64,000 nt of DNA from Tistrella mobilis (GCF_041468085.1 NZ_CP121017.1:3413676-3477675), one strand, 5' to 3'; positions 46,738 through 55,994 are shown, counted from the first letter of the stretch. Notes: generated by a model not told the origin, from the sequence alone. Numbers and translations: made by a program.

Positions 46738-48891
46738 TCACCAGCTGTAGCGCAGCCCGGCCAGCACCTCGGTGCCGTTGCCGTACTGGCAATAGAAGCC
46801 GCTGGTGCAACTCGTGTAATAGGTCTTGTCGAACAGGTTGGTGGCATTCAGCGTCACCTGGGTGCCCTGCAGCGAGGGGGACAGCCGGGCCAGATCATAG
46901 CGCAGCCCGACATCGACCAGGGCGAAGCCGTCGGCCTTGAAGCTGTTGGTGTCGTCGGCATAGCTGCTGCCGACCACACGCACACCCGCCCCCAGGGTCA
47001 GACCGTCGAGCGCGCCGGCATCGACGGCATAATTGGCCCAGACCGACCCGTGATAGGCCGGCACCGCCTGCGGACGCTTGCCGATATTGGCCGCGACCGT
47101 CGATTTCGTGACCTCGGTGTCGAGCAGGGTGAGGGCCGCGATCACCTCCAGATTGGCCGTCACATTGCCGCGGGCTTCGAACTCGACGCCCCGGGAACGG
47201 ACCTCCCCCTGCTGGACATTGAAGCCGGGCGCGCTGCCGGGGGTAAGAACGTTCTCCTGCCGGATCTGGAAGGCGGAGACGGTGAACAGCGCCTTCATGA
47301 AATCCGGTTCGTATTTGACGCCCAGCTCCCACTGTTCGGCTTCGGTGGGATCGAAGGGCCGGCCCGAGACGTCGACGCCGATCACCGGCTCGAACGAGGT
47401 CGAATAGCTGACATAGGGGGCGATGCCGTTGTCGAAGCGGTAGAGCAGGCCGGCGCGATAGCTCGGCGACCGGCTCGACTGGTCGCTGGTGGTGCCGGCC
47501 AGGCGGTTCCGGCTCTCCTGCTCCGTCCAGTCATAGCGCGCGCCCAGCAGCAGGCGCCAGCCGCCCAGGCTCATCTGATCCTGCAGATAGACGCCCGTCT
47601 GCTCCAGGGTCTGGCGGCTGTCGATGACCGTGGCAAGCGCCCCCACCGGCAGGCCATAGCGCGGATTGGCCAGATCAAGTGGTTCAGCGGCCCCCATATC
47701 ATAGGTCCAGTCGCTCACCGCATGCTGATAGTCGATGCCGATGATCGCCTGGTGCCCGACGGCACCTGTGGCGAAATCAAACTGCGCCCGGTTGTCGGTG
47801 GCGACACCTTCAACCGTCTCCGTCGAGCGCAGGGCAATGCGCGGCAAAAGCCCGCCTGTCGTGATCCCGCCCGCCATCTGCAGGCTCTGGAAATCCAGGT
47901 CGATTTCGGAATAGCGGGTCTTCGAGCTGACGCTGACCATGTCGTTGATCCGATGGTCGAAACTGTAGCCGATGGCGCGCTGGGTGCGGTCATAGCTGTC
48001 GAAAGCCGGATCGCCGACATTGTCGTCGCGGTCGAGCCCGCCCTTCCAGGCATCCGGCGCCAGCTCCTGCGGATAGGTGGAGTTGAAATACCCGCCCTTC
48101 GGATCGGTCTGATAGAAGCCCTGAAGGGTGAGCTGCGTGTTCTCATCGGGCTGCCAGCGCAGCTGAGGCGCGATGGACAGCCGCTCCTCCTCGACGTCGT
48201 CATACCGGGTGTCGGCACGCCGGCCCATGGCGGCGATGCCGTATTGCCACTGCCCCTCGGCATCGATCCGGCCCTGGCTGGCGAGACCGCCCTGCAGCCT
48301 TCCATGGCTGCCGCCCTCGATCCGGGCCTCACCCGATGCGGTGGCAGAGGGGGTACGGCTCAGCTGATTGACCAGCCCGCCCGGACTGGTCTGGCCATAG
48401 AGCACGGCCGACGGCCCCTTGAGCACGTCGATCCGGTCGAGCAGGAAGGGATCGACCGAGGGCAGAGCGAAGGCCTGACCGCGGGGCAGGCGCAGCCCGT
48501 CCAGGAAGTCGACGATCCGGGTCGAGGTGCCGAAACCGCCGAAACCGCGCAGGAACAGGCTGTCATAGCGACCGGTGGCATCAGGGGTGGACAGCACGCC
48601 GGCGGTGTAGGTGAGCGCCTCCTTGACCGTGCGCGCGTTCTGATCGTCGAGCTGGCGGCGTGTGATCGTGCTCACCGATTGCGGGGTCTCCAGCACGGGC
48701 GTGCCGGTCTTGGTCGCCGTGGTCGCAACCGGCGCCAGATAGGCATCGCCCGTGGTCGCGGCCGTCGCCTCGCCTTCGACCTGAAGCGAGGGCAGCGTCG
48801 TCGCCTCGTCGGCCATGGCCCCGACCGGTGCCAGCAGAGCCGATGCAGCGATCAGCCCGGCGCCGCCACGTCTTGAGAACACCCCCGTCAT
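46738..48891 (-). CDS. TonB-dependent siderophore receptor (FhuA/FoxA type)
   Basis: A 717-residue outer-membrane receptor. A signal peptide (about 1-28) precedes a plug domain with ETPQSVSTITRRQLDDQNA, YDSLFLRGFGGFG and DRIDVLKGPSAVLYGQTSPG (about 154-173), then a barrel ending in a terminal Trp (GLRYSW), as in TonB siderophore receptors. Typical of ferrichrome/ferrioxamine receptors, though the ligand cannot be fixed. It heads an operon with the binding protein and the SIP gene. A Fur-like palindrome lies 70 bp upstream of its start. Confidence 0.92.
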   Translation of the reverse strand: MTGVFSRRGGAGLIAASALLAPVGAMADEATTLPSLQVEGEATAATTGDAYLAPVATTATKTGTPVLETPQSVSTITRRQLDDQNARTVKEALTYTAGVLSTPDATGRYDSLFLRGFGGFGTSTRIVDFLDGLRLPRGQAFALPSVDPFLLDRIDVLKGPSAVLYGQTSPGGLVNQLSRTPSATASGEARIEGGSHGRLQGGLASQGRIDAEGQWQYGIAAMGRRADTRYDDVEEERLSIAPQLRWQPDENTQLTLQGFYQTDPKGGYFNSTYPQELAPDAWKGGLDRDDNVGDPAFDSYDRTQRAIGYSFDHRINDMVSVSSKTRYSEIDLDFQSLQMAGGITTGGLLPRIALRSTETVEGVATDNRAQFDFATGAVGHQAIIGIDYQHAVSDWTYDMGAAEPLDLANPRYGLPVGALATVIDSRQTLEQTGVYLQDQMSLGGWRLLLGARYDWTEQESRNRLAGTTSDQSSRSPSYRAGLLYRFDNGIAPYVSYSTSFEPVIGVDVSGRPFDPTEAEQWELGVKYEPDFMKALFTVSAFQIRQENVLTPGSAPGFNVQQGEVRSRGVEFEARGNVTANLEVIAALTLLDTEVTKSTVAANIGKRPQAVPAYHGSVWANYAVDAGALDGLTLGAGVRVVGSSYADDTNSFKADGFALVDVGLRYDLARLSPSLQGTQVTLNATNLFDKTYYTSCTSGFYCQYGNGTEVLAGLRYSW

Positions 48892-48960
48892 GCGTCCGTC
48901 CTTCCCCGTCTCCGTCGCCCGCCCGGGCGGATCTGTCCCCGGGCGGATCTGTCAATCAAT

Positions 48961-48979
48961 GCGAATGCGCATCATTCGC
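48961..48979. promoter_or_regulatory. Fur-like palindrome upstream of the siderophore receptor
   Basis: GCGAATGCGCATCATTCGC is a perfect 7-bp inverted repeat (GCGAATG/CATTCGC) with a 5-nt gap, 19 bp in all. It resembles the right half of the box at 18846-18864 (ATCATTCGC is shared). It lies in the space between the divergent receptor and TetR genes. Confidence 0.6.
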
Positions 48980-49001
48980 GATACCTGCAGCTATAAAACA
49001 A

Positions 49002-49016
49002 ACGGGACGGTCCCGT
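49002..49016. promoter_or_regulatory. TetR operator candidate
   Basis: ACGGGACGGTCCCGT is a perfect 7-bp inverted repeat with one central base, placed just after a TATAAA (48992-48997) in the region between the receptor and the TetR gene. A partial copy (GTCCCGTCC) recurs near 49075. The adjacent TetR protein is the likely binder. Confidence 0.5.
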
Positions 49017-49193
49017 CCAGTTAATTGGCGCGGTGTTCGGAACTGGCCGGGATCGGTGCGGGTGAGGTACAACTGTCCCGTCCGACCCAGGGTGGTTTCG
49101 CCACCCCGGTCACGCGGAAAAGCCCCGGCGCGACCCGCAGGCAGACGGGGACAGATGCAGACACGGGCGGGAGATGAGGATGACATCGGGACG

Positions 49194-49868
49194 ATGACCA
49201 GCGCAGCGCCGCAGCAGCAGGCGGGCCAGCCGGATCGGAACCGGCCACGCCGGGGGCGGCCGTCGAAGGAAGATGCGGCCGAAACCTCGGGCCGGATCAT
49301 CGAGACGGCGGCGCAGCTTTTTGCCGCGCAGGGTTTCGCCGCGACCTCGATCGAACAGGTCGCGGCCGCCTGCAGCGCCGGCAAGGACACGATCTACCGG
49401 CGTTTTCCGTCGAAAATGGCGCTGTTCGAGGCCGTGGTCGACAGTCTGCGGACCCGCACCCTGTCGCGACTGGAGCAGGAAATCCGCTCGGCCGGCGGCG
49501 CAGGCGACGCGCTGGCGCGGCTGAAGCGCATCGCCCGCTGGTTTCTGGACGTGAACCTGGATCCGGAAATGGTCGCCTTCAACCGCATCGCGCTCAGCGA
49601 GGCGGTGGTCTTCGGCGACGGCCGGCACGATCAGTGGGAAACGGATCCGATCCTGGACCGGCTGGTGGCCCTGGTACAGGAAGCCCAGGGCGCCGGGCTG
49701 CTCGCCCCCGGTGACACCCGGATGATCGCCACGCATCTTCTGCATGCGATCGTCTTTGGCCCCGCCACCGATGCCATGATGGGCCGCACCGGCTGGTCAA
49801 CCCCCGCCGCCCGCGACCGGTTCTTCGATCAGGCCTGGACGCTGTTCCTGCGCGGGGCCGGAAGCTGA
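49194..49868 (+). CDS. TetR family transcriptional regulator
   Basis: A 224-residue TetR protein. An N-terminal helix-turn-helix (about 28-75) has IIETAAQLFAAQGFAATSIE and AGKDTIYRRFPSKMALFEAV. A C-terminal ligand domain follows, with long helices (about 90-215) of the TetR_C_33 type. The start is ATG 49194; ATG 49155 would add 13 residues. It is divergent from the siderophore operon and may control it or itself through the 49002 palindrome. The ligand is unknown. Confidence 0.88.
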   Translation: MTSAAPQQQAGQPDRNRPRRGRPSKEDAAETSGRIIETAAQLFAAQGFAATSIEQVAAACSAGKDTIYRRFPSKMALFEAVVDSLRTRTLSRLEQEIRSAGGAGDALARLKRIARWFLDVNLDPEMVAFNRIALSEAVVFGDGRHDQWETDPILDRLVALVQEAQGAGLLAPGDTRMIATHLLHAIVFGPATDAMMGRTGWSTPAARDRFFDQAWTLFLRGAGS

Positions 49869-49907
49869 CGGCCGGACATCCCCCCCCGGGCCGTCCCCCA
49901 CCGGCCG

Positions 49908-51113
49908 TCACCCCCCGGCCGTCACCCAGCGGGCGACGTCCTGCCAGACCAGCGGGCCGTGCAGGTCGCGCAGCAGCATGTGCCAGCCCTGGGGGTAGGT
50001 GTTGATCTGCAGGTCGTCGCGGCCATGGGCGATCAGCTTCTCGCGGAAGTTCTTCACCGCCCGGCGCGGCAGCACCTGTTCGTTGCGGCCGTAGAGCGCC
50101 AGTACCGGCAGGTCCAGCGATCCGGCTGCCTCCGTCGCCCGTTCCATCAGGTCGACCAGGCCGAAGATCGCATCGGCGCGGGTGGTCTTCAGCACCAGCG
50201 GGTCGCGGCCCAGCGCATAGAGCATGGCGTCGTTGTCCGACGGCCGGATGCCGAGCCCGCCGCCATCGAGCGGCAGCCAGGGCATGGCATGGGCGGTGGT
50301 CCACAGCATCCAGCGCTGATAGGGCTGAAGCGTCGACCAGCCCCAGACCGCAGGCGCCACCAGGATCAGCCCGGCAGGCCTGAGTTCGGCCGGCAGTTCG
50401 CGGGCCATGCGGGCCGCGGCCGACATCACCACGGCACCGCCCATGCTCTCGCCCAGCCAATAGACCGGCACCCCCGGATGGCGGGCGGCGATGGCGCGGG
50501 TGGCGTCTTCCAGATCGCGGATCAGGGCAGAGGTGCCCGGCCAGATGCCGGCCCGCGGCGCCTCGCCGAAACCGCGCTGGTCATAGGCATAGGTTTCGAT
50601 CCCCCGGGCGGCCCACCAGGGGGCCGGCAGGGCGAAGGCGCGGCGATAATCGTTGAAGCCGTGCAGGCCGATGATCACCGCCCGGGTCGCGGTGCCGGCG
50701 GGCGGGCCCCAGTGCCAGAGCGGCAGGGCCGTGCCGTCGGCCATGGTCAGCGTCAGCGCCTGCGGCGCCACCTCCGCCCCGGCCGAGATCGCCGCCGGGC
50801 TGGTCGGCGTCGCCAGCACCAGCTGCGTCTCCTTCCAGGCGATCGCCGCCGCCTCGGGCGAGGGATGCCGGCCCTTCAGAGAGGCCGGCGGCATGTCGCC
50901 CGCCGCATCGATATCGCCCACCGCCGGCCGCGGATCGGCTGCGATCGCGACGGCATGACGGTCGGGGCCGCGGCCGATCGCAAGCGGCGCGCAGCCCGCC
51001 GCGGCGGCCGCCGCCATCAGGAATGCCAGCATCAGACCCCGCCTCCCAGAGCGGCCACGCCGCGTCACCCCATCCGCTGCGCGCGGTACCCCACCCGCCG
51101 CCCGCGGCATCAT
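49908..51113 (-). CDS. alpha/beta hydrolase lipoprotein
   Basis: A 401-residue hydrolase of the monoacylglycerol-lipase/lysophospholipase type. An N-terminal region with a lipobox-like AAAAAGCAP (Cys near 41) points to a membrane lipoprotein. The fold carries LHGFNDYRRAF (oxyanion), GESMGG (nucleophile Ser), and the C-terminal ALYGRNEQVL (Asp/Glu position) and GWHMLLRD (His). The start ATG 51113 has GAAGG upstream. It follows the enoyl-CoA hydratase by 2 bp, so they form one transcription unit. The substrate is probably an ester or lipid. Confidence 0.83.
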   Translation of the reverse strand: MMPRAAGGVPRAADGVTRRGRSGRRGLMLAFLMAAAAAAGCAPLAIGRGPDRHAVAIAADPRPAVGDIDAAGDMPPASLKGRHPSPEAAAIAWKETQLVLATPTSPAAISAGAEVAPQALTLTMADGTALPLWHWGPPAGTATRAVIIGLHGFNDYRRAFALPAPWWAARGIETYAYDQRGFGEAPRAGIWPGTSALIRDLEDATRAIAARHPGVPVYWLGESMGGAVVMSAAARMARELPAELRPAGLILVAPAVWGWSTLQPYQRWMLWTTAHAMPWLPLDGGGLGIRPSDNDAMLYALGRDPLVLKTTRADAIFGLVDLMERATEAAGSLDLPVLALYGRNEQVLPRRAVKNFREKLIAHGRDDLQINTYPQGWHMLLRDLHGPLVWQDVARWVTAGG

Positions 51114-51115
51114 CT

Positions 51116-51928
51116 TCAGCGGCCTTCATAGCCCGGCTTGCGCTTGGCCAGGAAGGCACCCAGACCCTCGTCGAAATCATGGGTCCGGCTGTTGGCGACG
51201 AAGGCCTCCTGCTCGCGCGCCAGCTGCTGGCCCAGCGGGTTGTCCAGGCTTTCCGAAACCAGACGCCGGGTGCGGGCATAGGAAAGCGTCGGGCCGGCCG
51301 CCAGCTTCGCGGCCAGCTTCATCGCCTCGGCCGGCACCTCGGCCGCGGGCACGATGCGGTTGACCAGCCCCCAGGCCCGCGCGGTTTCGGCATCGACCGG
51401 CTCGTTCAGCAGCAGCATTTCCATGGCGAGCTTGGGCCCGATCAGCCGCGGCAGCGCGAAGGTGGAACCGCCATCGGGCGTGGCACCGATGCCGGTATAG
51501 GCCATGACCAGCTTCGCCTCTGCCGCCATCACCACCAGATCGCAGGCCATGGCCATGGACACGCCCGCGCCGGCCGCGACACCGTTGATGCCGGCCACGA
51601 TCGGCTTCGACAGCCGGGCCATGGCCAGCACGATCTCGTGGAAGGCGCCGACCAGCGCATTGGCGGCCCGCGGCCGCTCGTCACCCGTGGCACCGTGGAG
51701 ATGGGCCAGATCGCCGCCGGCCATGAAGGCGCGCCCCGATCCGGTCAGCAGCACGGCCCGGACCGCGGCATCGCCATCGACCGTCAGCAGGGCTTCGAGC
51801 AGATCGGCACCCATCGCCGGGTTGAAGGCGTGCAGCACCTCCGGCCGGTTGAGCGTGATGGTCGCAACACCGTCGGCGACGGCGAGGATGACGGTTCCCG
51901 AACCGATCGGGCGGGCGGTCTCGGTCAT
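51116..51928 (-). CDS. enoyl-CoA hydratase/isomerase family protein
   Basis: A 270-residue crotonase. GSGRAFMAGGDLAHLHG (about 63-79) is the first oxyanion segment and GINGVAAGAGVSMAMACDLV (about 114-133) the second. At the catalytic position of the 2-enoyl hydratases it has YTGIGATPDGGSTF, with Asp where Glu144/164 are partly replaced, which is typical of PaaG-like isomerases. It lies between the thiolase and hydrolase genes on the minus strand, 107 bp after the thiolase stop. Fatty-acid or aromatic acyl-CoA breakdown is expected. Confidence 0.88.
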   Translation of the reverse strand: MTETARPIGSGTVILAVADGVATITLNRPEVLHAFNPAMGADLLEALLTVDGDAAVRAVLLTGSGRAFMAGGDLAHLHGATGDERPRAANALVGAFHEIVLAMARLSKPIVAGINGVAAGAGVSMAMACDLVVMAAEAKLVMAYTGIGATPDGGSTFALPRLIGPKLAMEMLLLNEPVDAETARAWGLVNRIVPAAEVPAEAMKLAAKLAAGPTLSYARTRRLVSESLDNPLGQQLAREQEAFVANSRTHDFDEGLGAFLAKRKPGYEGR

Positions 51929-52035
51929 TGGGGCGCTCTCTCCGGATCAGGGCCTCCCGGCGGCACGGCATCCGCCGGCCACCGGGGGCTTCTTCTACTT
52001 CAGGGCGAGCACTGTATCAGCACTCGCGGGGGCCG

Positions 52036-53220
52036 TCAGCGGGCGACGTTCTCGTAGAGCACGGCCATGCCCTGCCCCGCACCCATGCACATCGAGACGA
52101 TGGCATAGCGCTGGCCGGTGTTGACGAGGTGGTTCATCGCCACGATGGTCATGCGGGCACCGGTCGCTCCCGGGGGATGGCCGATCGAGATGCCGCTGCC
52201 ATAGAGGTTGGTGACGTCGCGCGGGATGCCGAGCTTCGCCTCGGCATGCAGGTTCACCGCGGCGAAGGCCTCGTTGATCTCGTAATAATCGATATCCGAG
52301 ACCTTGAGACCACGCCGGTCGAGCAGCGCCTGGATGGCCGGCACCGGGCCGCAGCCCATGATGCGCGGCGGCACGCCGACGATCGCCCAGTCGACCAGAC
52401 GCACCACCGGGGCGACGCCCTCGGCTTCCAGCGCCGCGCGATCACCCACCACCACGAAGGCGGCACCGTCGGTCACGCCGCTCGAATTGCCCGGGGTGAC
52501 GCGGCCGCCCTTGCGGAAGACCGGGTTCAGCTTCGCCAGCTTCTCAAGCGTCACGTCCGGACGCGGGAACTCGTCCATCTCCATCAGACGGGTCTTGCGG
52601 CCCTCGGGCACCTCGATCGGCTTGATCTGGGCGGCCAGGAAGCCGCTCTTCATGGCCTCGCCGGCGCGCTGCTGGCTCATCAGCGCCCATTCGTCCATGG
52701 CCTCGCGGGTATAGCCATAGTCGTCGGCCAGGTTCTCGGCGGTCTCACCCATCAGCTCGCGGCTGAACGGGTCGCGATAGGCCCAGTCCAGGGTGTCGAT
52801 CACCTGGCCGGGGCCGCGCTTCATGCCCCAGCGCGCGCCGGTCATCACATAGGGCCCGCGGCTGAAATTCTCGCCGCCGCCGGCCAACGCGATGCGGCCA
52901 TGGCCCGAGATGATCTGCTCGGCCGCGGTCAGGATCGCCTGGGTGCCGGAACCGCAGGCCCGGCTGACATTCAGCGCCGCAGAATGCTCAGGCATACCGA
53001 CCTTGAGCGCGATCGCCCGGCTGGCGAAATAGCCGTCATGGTCCACGGGCAGCACATTGCCCCAGACAAGATGGTCCATCTTGTCGGCGCCGATGCCGGC
53101 CTTTTCCAGGCAGGCGCCCGCCGCATGGACACCGAGGTCGACCATCGGCACGTCCTTCAACGACTTGCCGTAGTCGCCGAACGGCGTGCGCATGCCGCCG
53201 GCCAGCACGATCTCGGTCAT
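52036..53220 (-). CDS. acetyl-CoA acetyltransferase (thiolase)
   Basis: A 394-residue thiolase of normal length. The nucleophile Cys is in NVSRACGSGTQA (near 90). NEAFAAVNLHAEAKLGIP follows, the His in GHPPGATGAR (near 350), and the second Cys in MCMGAGQG (near 380). It condenses or cleaves acyl-CoA: degradation in beta oxidation or synthesis of acetoacetyl-CoA. The start is ATG 53220 with GGAGAAA upstream. It heads the leftward cluster (thiolase, hydratase, hydrolase). A PsrA/FadR-like palindrome lies 163 bp upstream. Confidence 0.93.
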   Translation of the reverse strand: MTEIVLAGGMRTPFGDYGKSLKDVPMVDLGVHAAGACLEKAGIGADKMDHLVWGNVLPVDHDGYFASRAIALKVGMPEHSAALNVSRACGSGTQAILTAAEQIISGHGRIALAGGGENFSRGPYVMTGARWGMKRGPGQVIDTLDWAYRDPFSRELMGETAENLADDYGYTREAMDEWALMSQQRAGEAMKSGFLAAQIKPIEVPEGRKTRLMEMDEFPRPDVTLEKLAKLNPVFRKGGRVTPGNSSGVTDGAAFVVVGDRAALEAEGVAPVVRLVDWAIVGVPPRIMGCGPVPAIQALLDRRGLKVSDIDYYEINEAFAAVNLHAEAKLGIPRDVTNLYGSGISIGHPPGATGARMTIVAMNHLVNTGQRYAIVSMCMGAGQGMAVLYENVAR

Positions 53221-53382
53221 CGGTTTCTCCCTGAGTTTATGGTTCATGATCCACGGATCACCCGGACATGCGGGAGTCCGTTCCGCGGCAGAGCATCCGT
53301 CAGCCGGCGCCCGAGGGCAACCCCGATGAATCCGCATTCATCGCGGGCGTTTTCGCCCCCGTCAGGTCGTGGCCGCGATCGT

Positions 53383-53408
53383 ACTTCAAACACTCGTTTG
53401 TTTGAAGT
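53383..53408. promoter_or_regulatory. PsrA/FadR-like operator between thiolase and MDR genes
   Basis: ACTTCAAAC (53383-53391) and GTTTGAAGT (53400-53408) are perfect reverse complements with an 8-nt gap. Inside lies CAAAC-ACTC-GTTTG, matching the published PsrA pattern (G/C)AAAC-N2-4-GTTT(G/C). The dyad is in the 265-bp space between two divergent lipid-metabolism-type genes, fitting a TetR fatty-acid regulator. The binder is not encoded next to it. Confidence 0.6.
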
Positions 53409-53485
53409 AGGCTGACTTTCAGCTTCGACCGTGTCCCGGCCGCTTCCACCGGGGCGCGATGCCCACCCCTGACGAGAGACGAGAG

Positions 53486-54523
53486 ATGACCCAGAACCGC
53501 CGCATTATCCTGGCCTCGCGCCCCGTCGGCATGCCGACCGCCGCGAACCTGCCGATCGAGACCCAGACCCTGGCCGAGCCGGCCGAAGGCCAGATCCTGG
53601 TCAAGGTCATCTACCTGTCGCTGGACCCCTATATGCGTGGCCGCATGAATGCCGGCCGCTCCTACGCCGCCAATGTCGCCGTGGGTGACGTGATGGTCGG
53701 TGGCGCCGCCGGCCGGGTGGTCGCCTCGAAAAGCCCCAGGTTCAAGGAAGGCGACTACGTCTTCGGCATGTTCGGCTGGCAGGAATATTATCTGGGGGAT
53801 GCGGCCGGAGTCCGGAAGCTGGATCCCGATCAGGCGCCGATCAGCACCTCGCTCGGCGTGCTGGGCATGCCGGGCATGACCGCCTATGTCGGCCTGCTCG
53901 ACAAGGGCCAGCCCAAGGAAGGCGAGACGGTCGTGGTCTCGGCCGCCAGCGGTGCGGTCGGCGGCGTGGTCGGCCAGATCGCGAAGATCAAGGGCTGCCG
54001 CGCGGTCGGCATCGCCGGTGGCCCCGACAAGTGCGCCTATGTGGTGAACGAGCTGGGCTTCGACGCCTGTGTCGACTACAAGGCGCCCGATTTCCTCGAC
54101 GCCTTCAAGGCCGCCGTGCCCGACGGCGTCGACGTCTATTTCGAGAATGTCGGCGGCAAGGTCGCCGATGCGGTGTTCTCGCGCATGAATGATTTCGGCC
54201 GCGTCGCCCTCTGCGGCCTGATCGCCCATTACAACGACACCGGTGCGCCGGAAGGACCCGACAACCTGCCGCGCTTCATGTTCAACCTGCTCTCGCGGCG
54301 CCTGTCGGTGAACGGCTTCATCGTCAGCGACCATCCCGATCGCGCGGGCGATTTCTTCCGCGATGTCTCGGGCTGGATCCGCGACGGCCAGCTGCGCTAC
54401 CGCGAGGACATCGTCGAAGGCGGGCTGGATGCGACGGTGGAGGCCTTCCAGGGCCTGTTGACCGGCCGCAATTTCGGCAAGCTGATCGTGAAGATTTCCG
54501 AAGACACCAGCCGCGCCGGCTGA
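53486..54523 (+). CDS. NADP-dependent oxidoreductase, MDR superfamily (prostaglandin reductase/CurA-like)
   Basis: A 345-residue medium-chain dehydrogenase/reductase without zinc ligands. It has YLSLDPYMRGRM (about 44-55), the nucleotide loop SAASGAVGGVVGQIAKIKG (about 152-170), VDVYFENVGG and a C-terminal Lys-rich tail. This is the leukotriene B4 dehydrogenase/curcumin reductase group, which reduces enone double bonds with NADPH. The start is ATG 53486, behind GAGAGACGAGAG. It is divergent from the thiolase across the fatty-acid-type palindrome. Confidence 0.9.
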   Translation: MTQNRRIILASRPVGMPTAANLPIETQTLAEPAEGQILVKVIYLSLDPYMRGRMNAGRSYAANVAVGDVMVGGAAGRVVASKSPRFKEGDYVFGMFGWQEYYLGDAAGVRKLDPDQAPISTSLGVLGMPGMTAYVGLLDKGQPKEGETVVVSAASGAVGGVVGQIAKIKGCRAVGIAGGPDKCAYVVNELGFDACVDYKAPDFLDAFKAAVPDGVDVYFENVGGKVADAVFSRMNDFGRVALCGLIAHYNDTGAPEGPDNLPRFMFNLLSRRLSVNGFIVSDHPDRAGDFFRDVSGWIRDGQLRYREDIVEGGLDATVEAFQGLLTGRNFGKLIVKISEDTSRAG

Positions 54524-54776
54524 TGTCCGGAGGGGGGCGGGACGCCCGCTCCCCTTCGCTCCTCTCTCGTGTCTAAATCTTAATTTTTTTGACTTATAGA
54601 TGTAGCTCGGCGGTCGATCGGGCGGTTTTCGCCCGGACAGGGCGCCACAACAGTGGCAGAGGACTGCGTTTTCCCGTCATAGTGAATGCGGTCCGCCCCA
54701 CCCGATGCGAGTCTTGTCGACCGATGCCCTTAAGCCGACACCGCACCCCCCGCACCGACTTCGCGGACGCCTGGCC

Positions 54777-55994
54777 ATGACCGGCGTGCTCACCGACAGC
54801 ACGGCGGACATACACGCCGATGCGCCGCGGGATGTGGCGGAGACGATCGTTGCAGCCGCATCGGAAGCCATGCTGCTGACCGATGCCGAAAGCCGGTCGA
54901 GTTTCCTGAACCGGGCGGCCTGCATGCTGATCGGCAGCGATCGGCGCCGCCAGAGCACCGGCCGGCTTATGGCGCTGGTCAATGGGATGATCCAGCGTGC
55001 GACCAACGACCGGTCATTCAGAAGCCATCTCGATCTGCTCGCCAACGACCGGCAATCCGCGCATGCCTCGGAACTCCGTCTTCGGGGCGTGATGCCGCGG
55101 CTGCTCTCGATCACCTCGCAGCCCATCGATCCGCAAGGCCGGCGTCAGCTGTGGATCGTGCGCGAAGACCGGCAGCTGTCCCGCCAGGCCATGGATTGCC
55201 GCAGTTGTGCCGGAGAGGCCCGGTCGATCCACGATGCCCTGCTCGCCCGCACGCGGGCACTGAGCGAGGCGCGCGATCTGGCCGATGCCAGCCGCGTGGT
55301 CGCCGAACAGGCAAGCCGCGCCAAAAGCGAGTTCATGGCGCATCTGAGCCACGAGCTGCGCACACCGCTGAATGCGGTTCTGGGTTTTTCCGAGGTCATC
55401 TCGCGGGAATTGCTGGGCCCGTCGGCCGTACCGGCCTATGTCGATTACGCCCGCAGCATCCACCAGAGCGGGACCACCCTGCTCGGCCTGATCGACGACA
55501 TTCTGGATCTGTCGCAGGTGGAAACCGGGCGGGTCACGGTTCGCCTGCGGCCGATGGATCTGGCCCAACTGGTGAACGGACTGGAGCTGGACGAGGACCT
55601 CCGGCCCGGCGTGCGGCTGGCCACGGACCTGCCCCAGGGGCGGATCGTCATTCCGGGGGATCCCGATATTCTTGCCCGGGCGGTGCTGCATCTGGTCGAG
55701 GTATCGGCCAATGTCGCGCCGGCCGGTTCCACCGTCACCATCCGCGCTTTCGACACCGGCACTCATGCGGGGATCGAGGTCATCGATGCCGGATCGGTGA
55801 TGAGCGCGGTGGAGATCGAGAACGCGCTCGCCGCCTTCGGCGACACCGACAGCCAGATCGCCCGCAGCGGCCGTGGCCGCGGCGTCGGCCTGTCGCTGGC
55901 CGATGCGCTGATCCGCCTGCATGGCGGCCGTCTGGTGATCGCACCACGCGGCAATGGCGGCATGGTCACCCGGGTCCTGCTGCCGCGCGGCTGA
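54777..55994 (+). CDS. histidine kinase with degenerate ATP-binding domain
   Basis: A 405-residue soluble protein. A PAS-like N-terminal part (about 10-110) and a coiled region are followed by an intact H-box SHELRTPLNAVLGFSEV (His near 192) and a DHp helix pair. The ATPase is degraded. In place of the N box of the kinase at 29474 (LLNLLSNAVKF) it has VLHLVEVSANV, and the G1 box DTGIGI is DAGSVM, while a G2-like GRGVGLSL remains. It may be a phosphatase or phosphotransfer protein. ATG 54777 is used; ATG 54705 would add 24 residues of poor quality. Confidence 0.82.
   Translation: MTGVLTDSTADIHADAPRDVAETIVAAASEAMLLTDAESRSSFLNRAACMLIGSDRRRQSTGRLMALVNGMIQRATNDRSFRSHLDLLANDRQSAHASELRLRGVMPRLLSITSQPIDPQGRRQLWIVREDRQLSRQAMDCRSCAGEARSIHDALLARTRALSEARDLADASRVVAEQASRAKSEFMAHLSHELRTPLNAVLGFSEVISRELLGPSAVPAYVDYARSIHQSGTTLLGLIDDILDLSQVETGRVTVRLRPMDLAQLVNGLELDEDLRPGVRLATDLPQGRIVIPGDPDILARAVLHLVEVSANVAPAGSTVTIRAFDTGTHAGIEVIDAGSVMSAVEIENALAAFGDTDSQIARSGRGRGVGLSLADALIRLHGGRLVIAPRGNGGMVTRVLLPRG

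Noticed and set aside
53383-53408. Rho-independent terminator for the thiolase or MDR gene
   Set aside because: It lies between two divergent starts, has low GC content in the stem and no T tract, so it is better explained as an operator.
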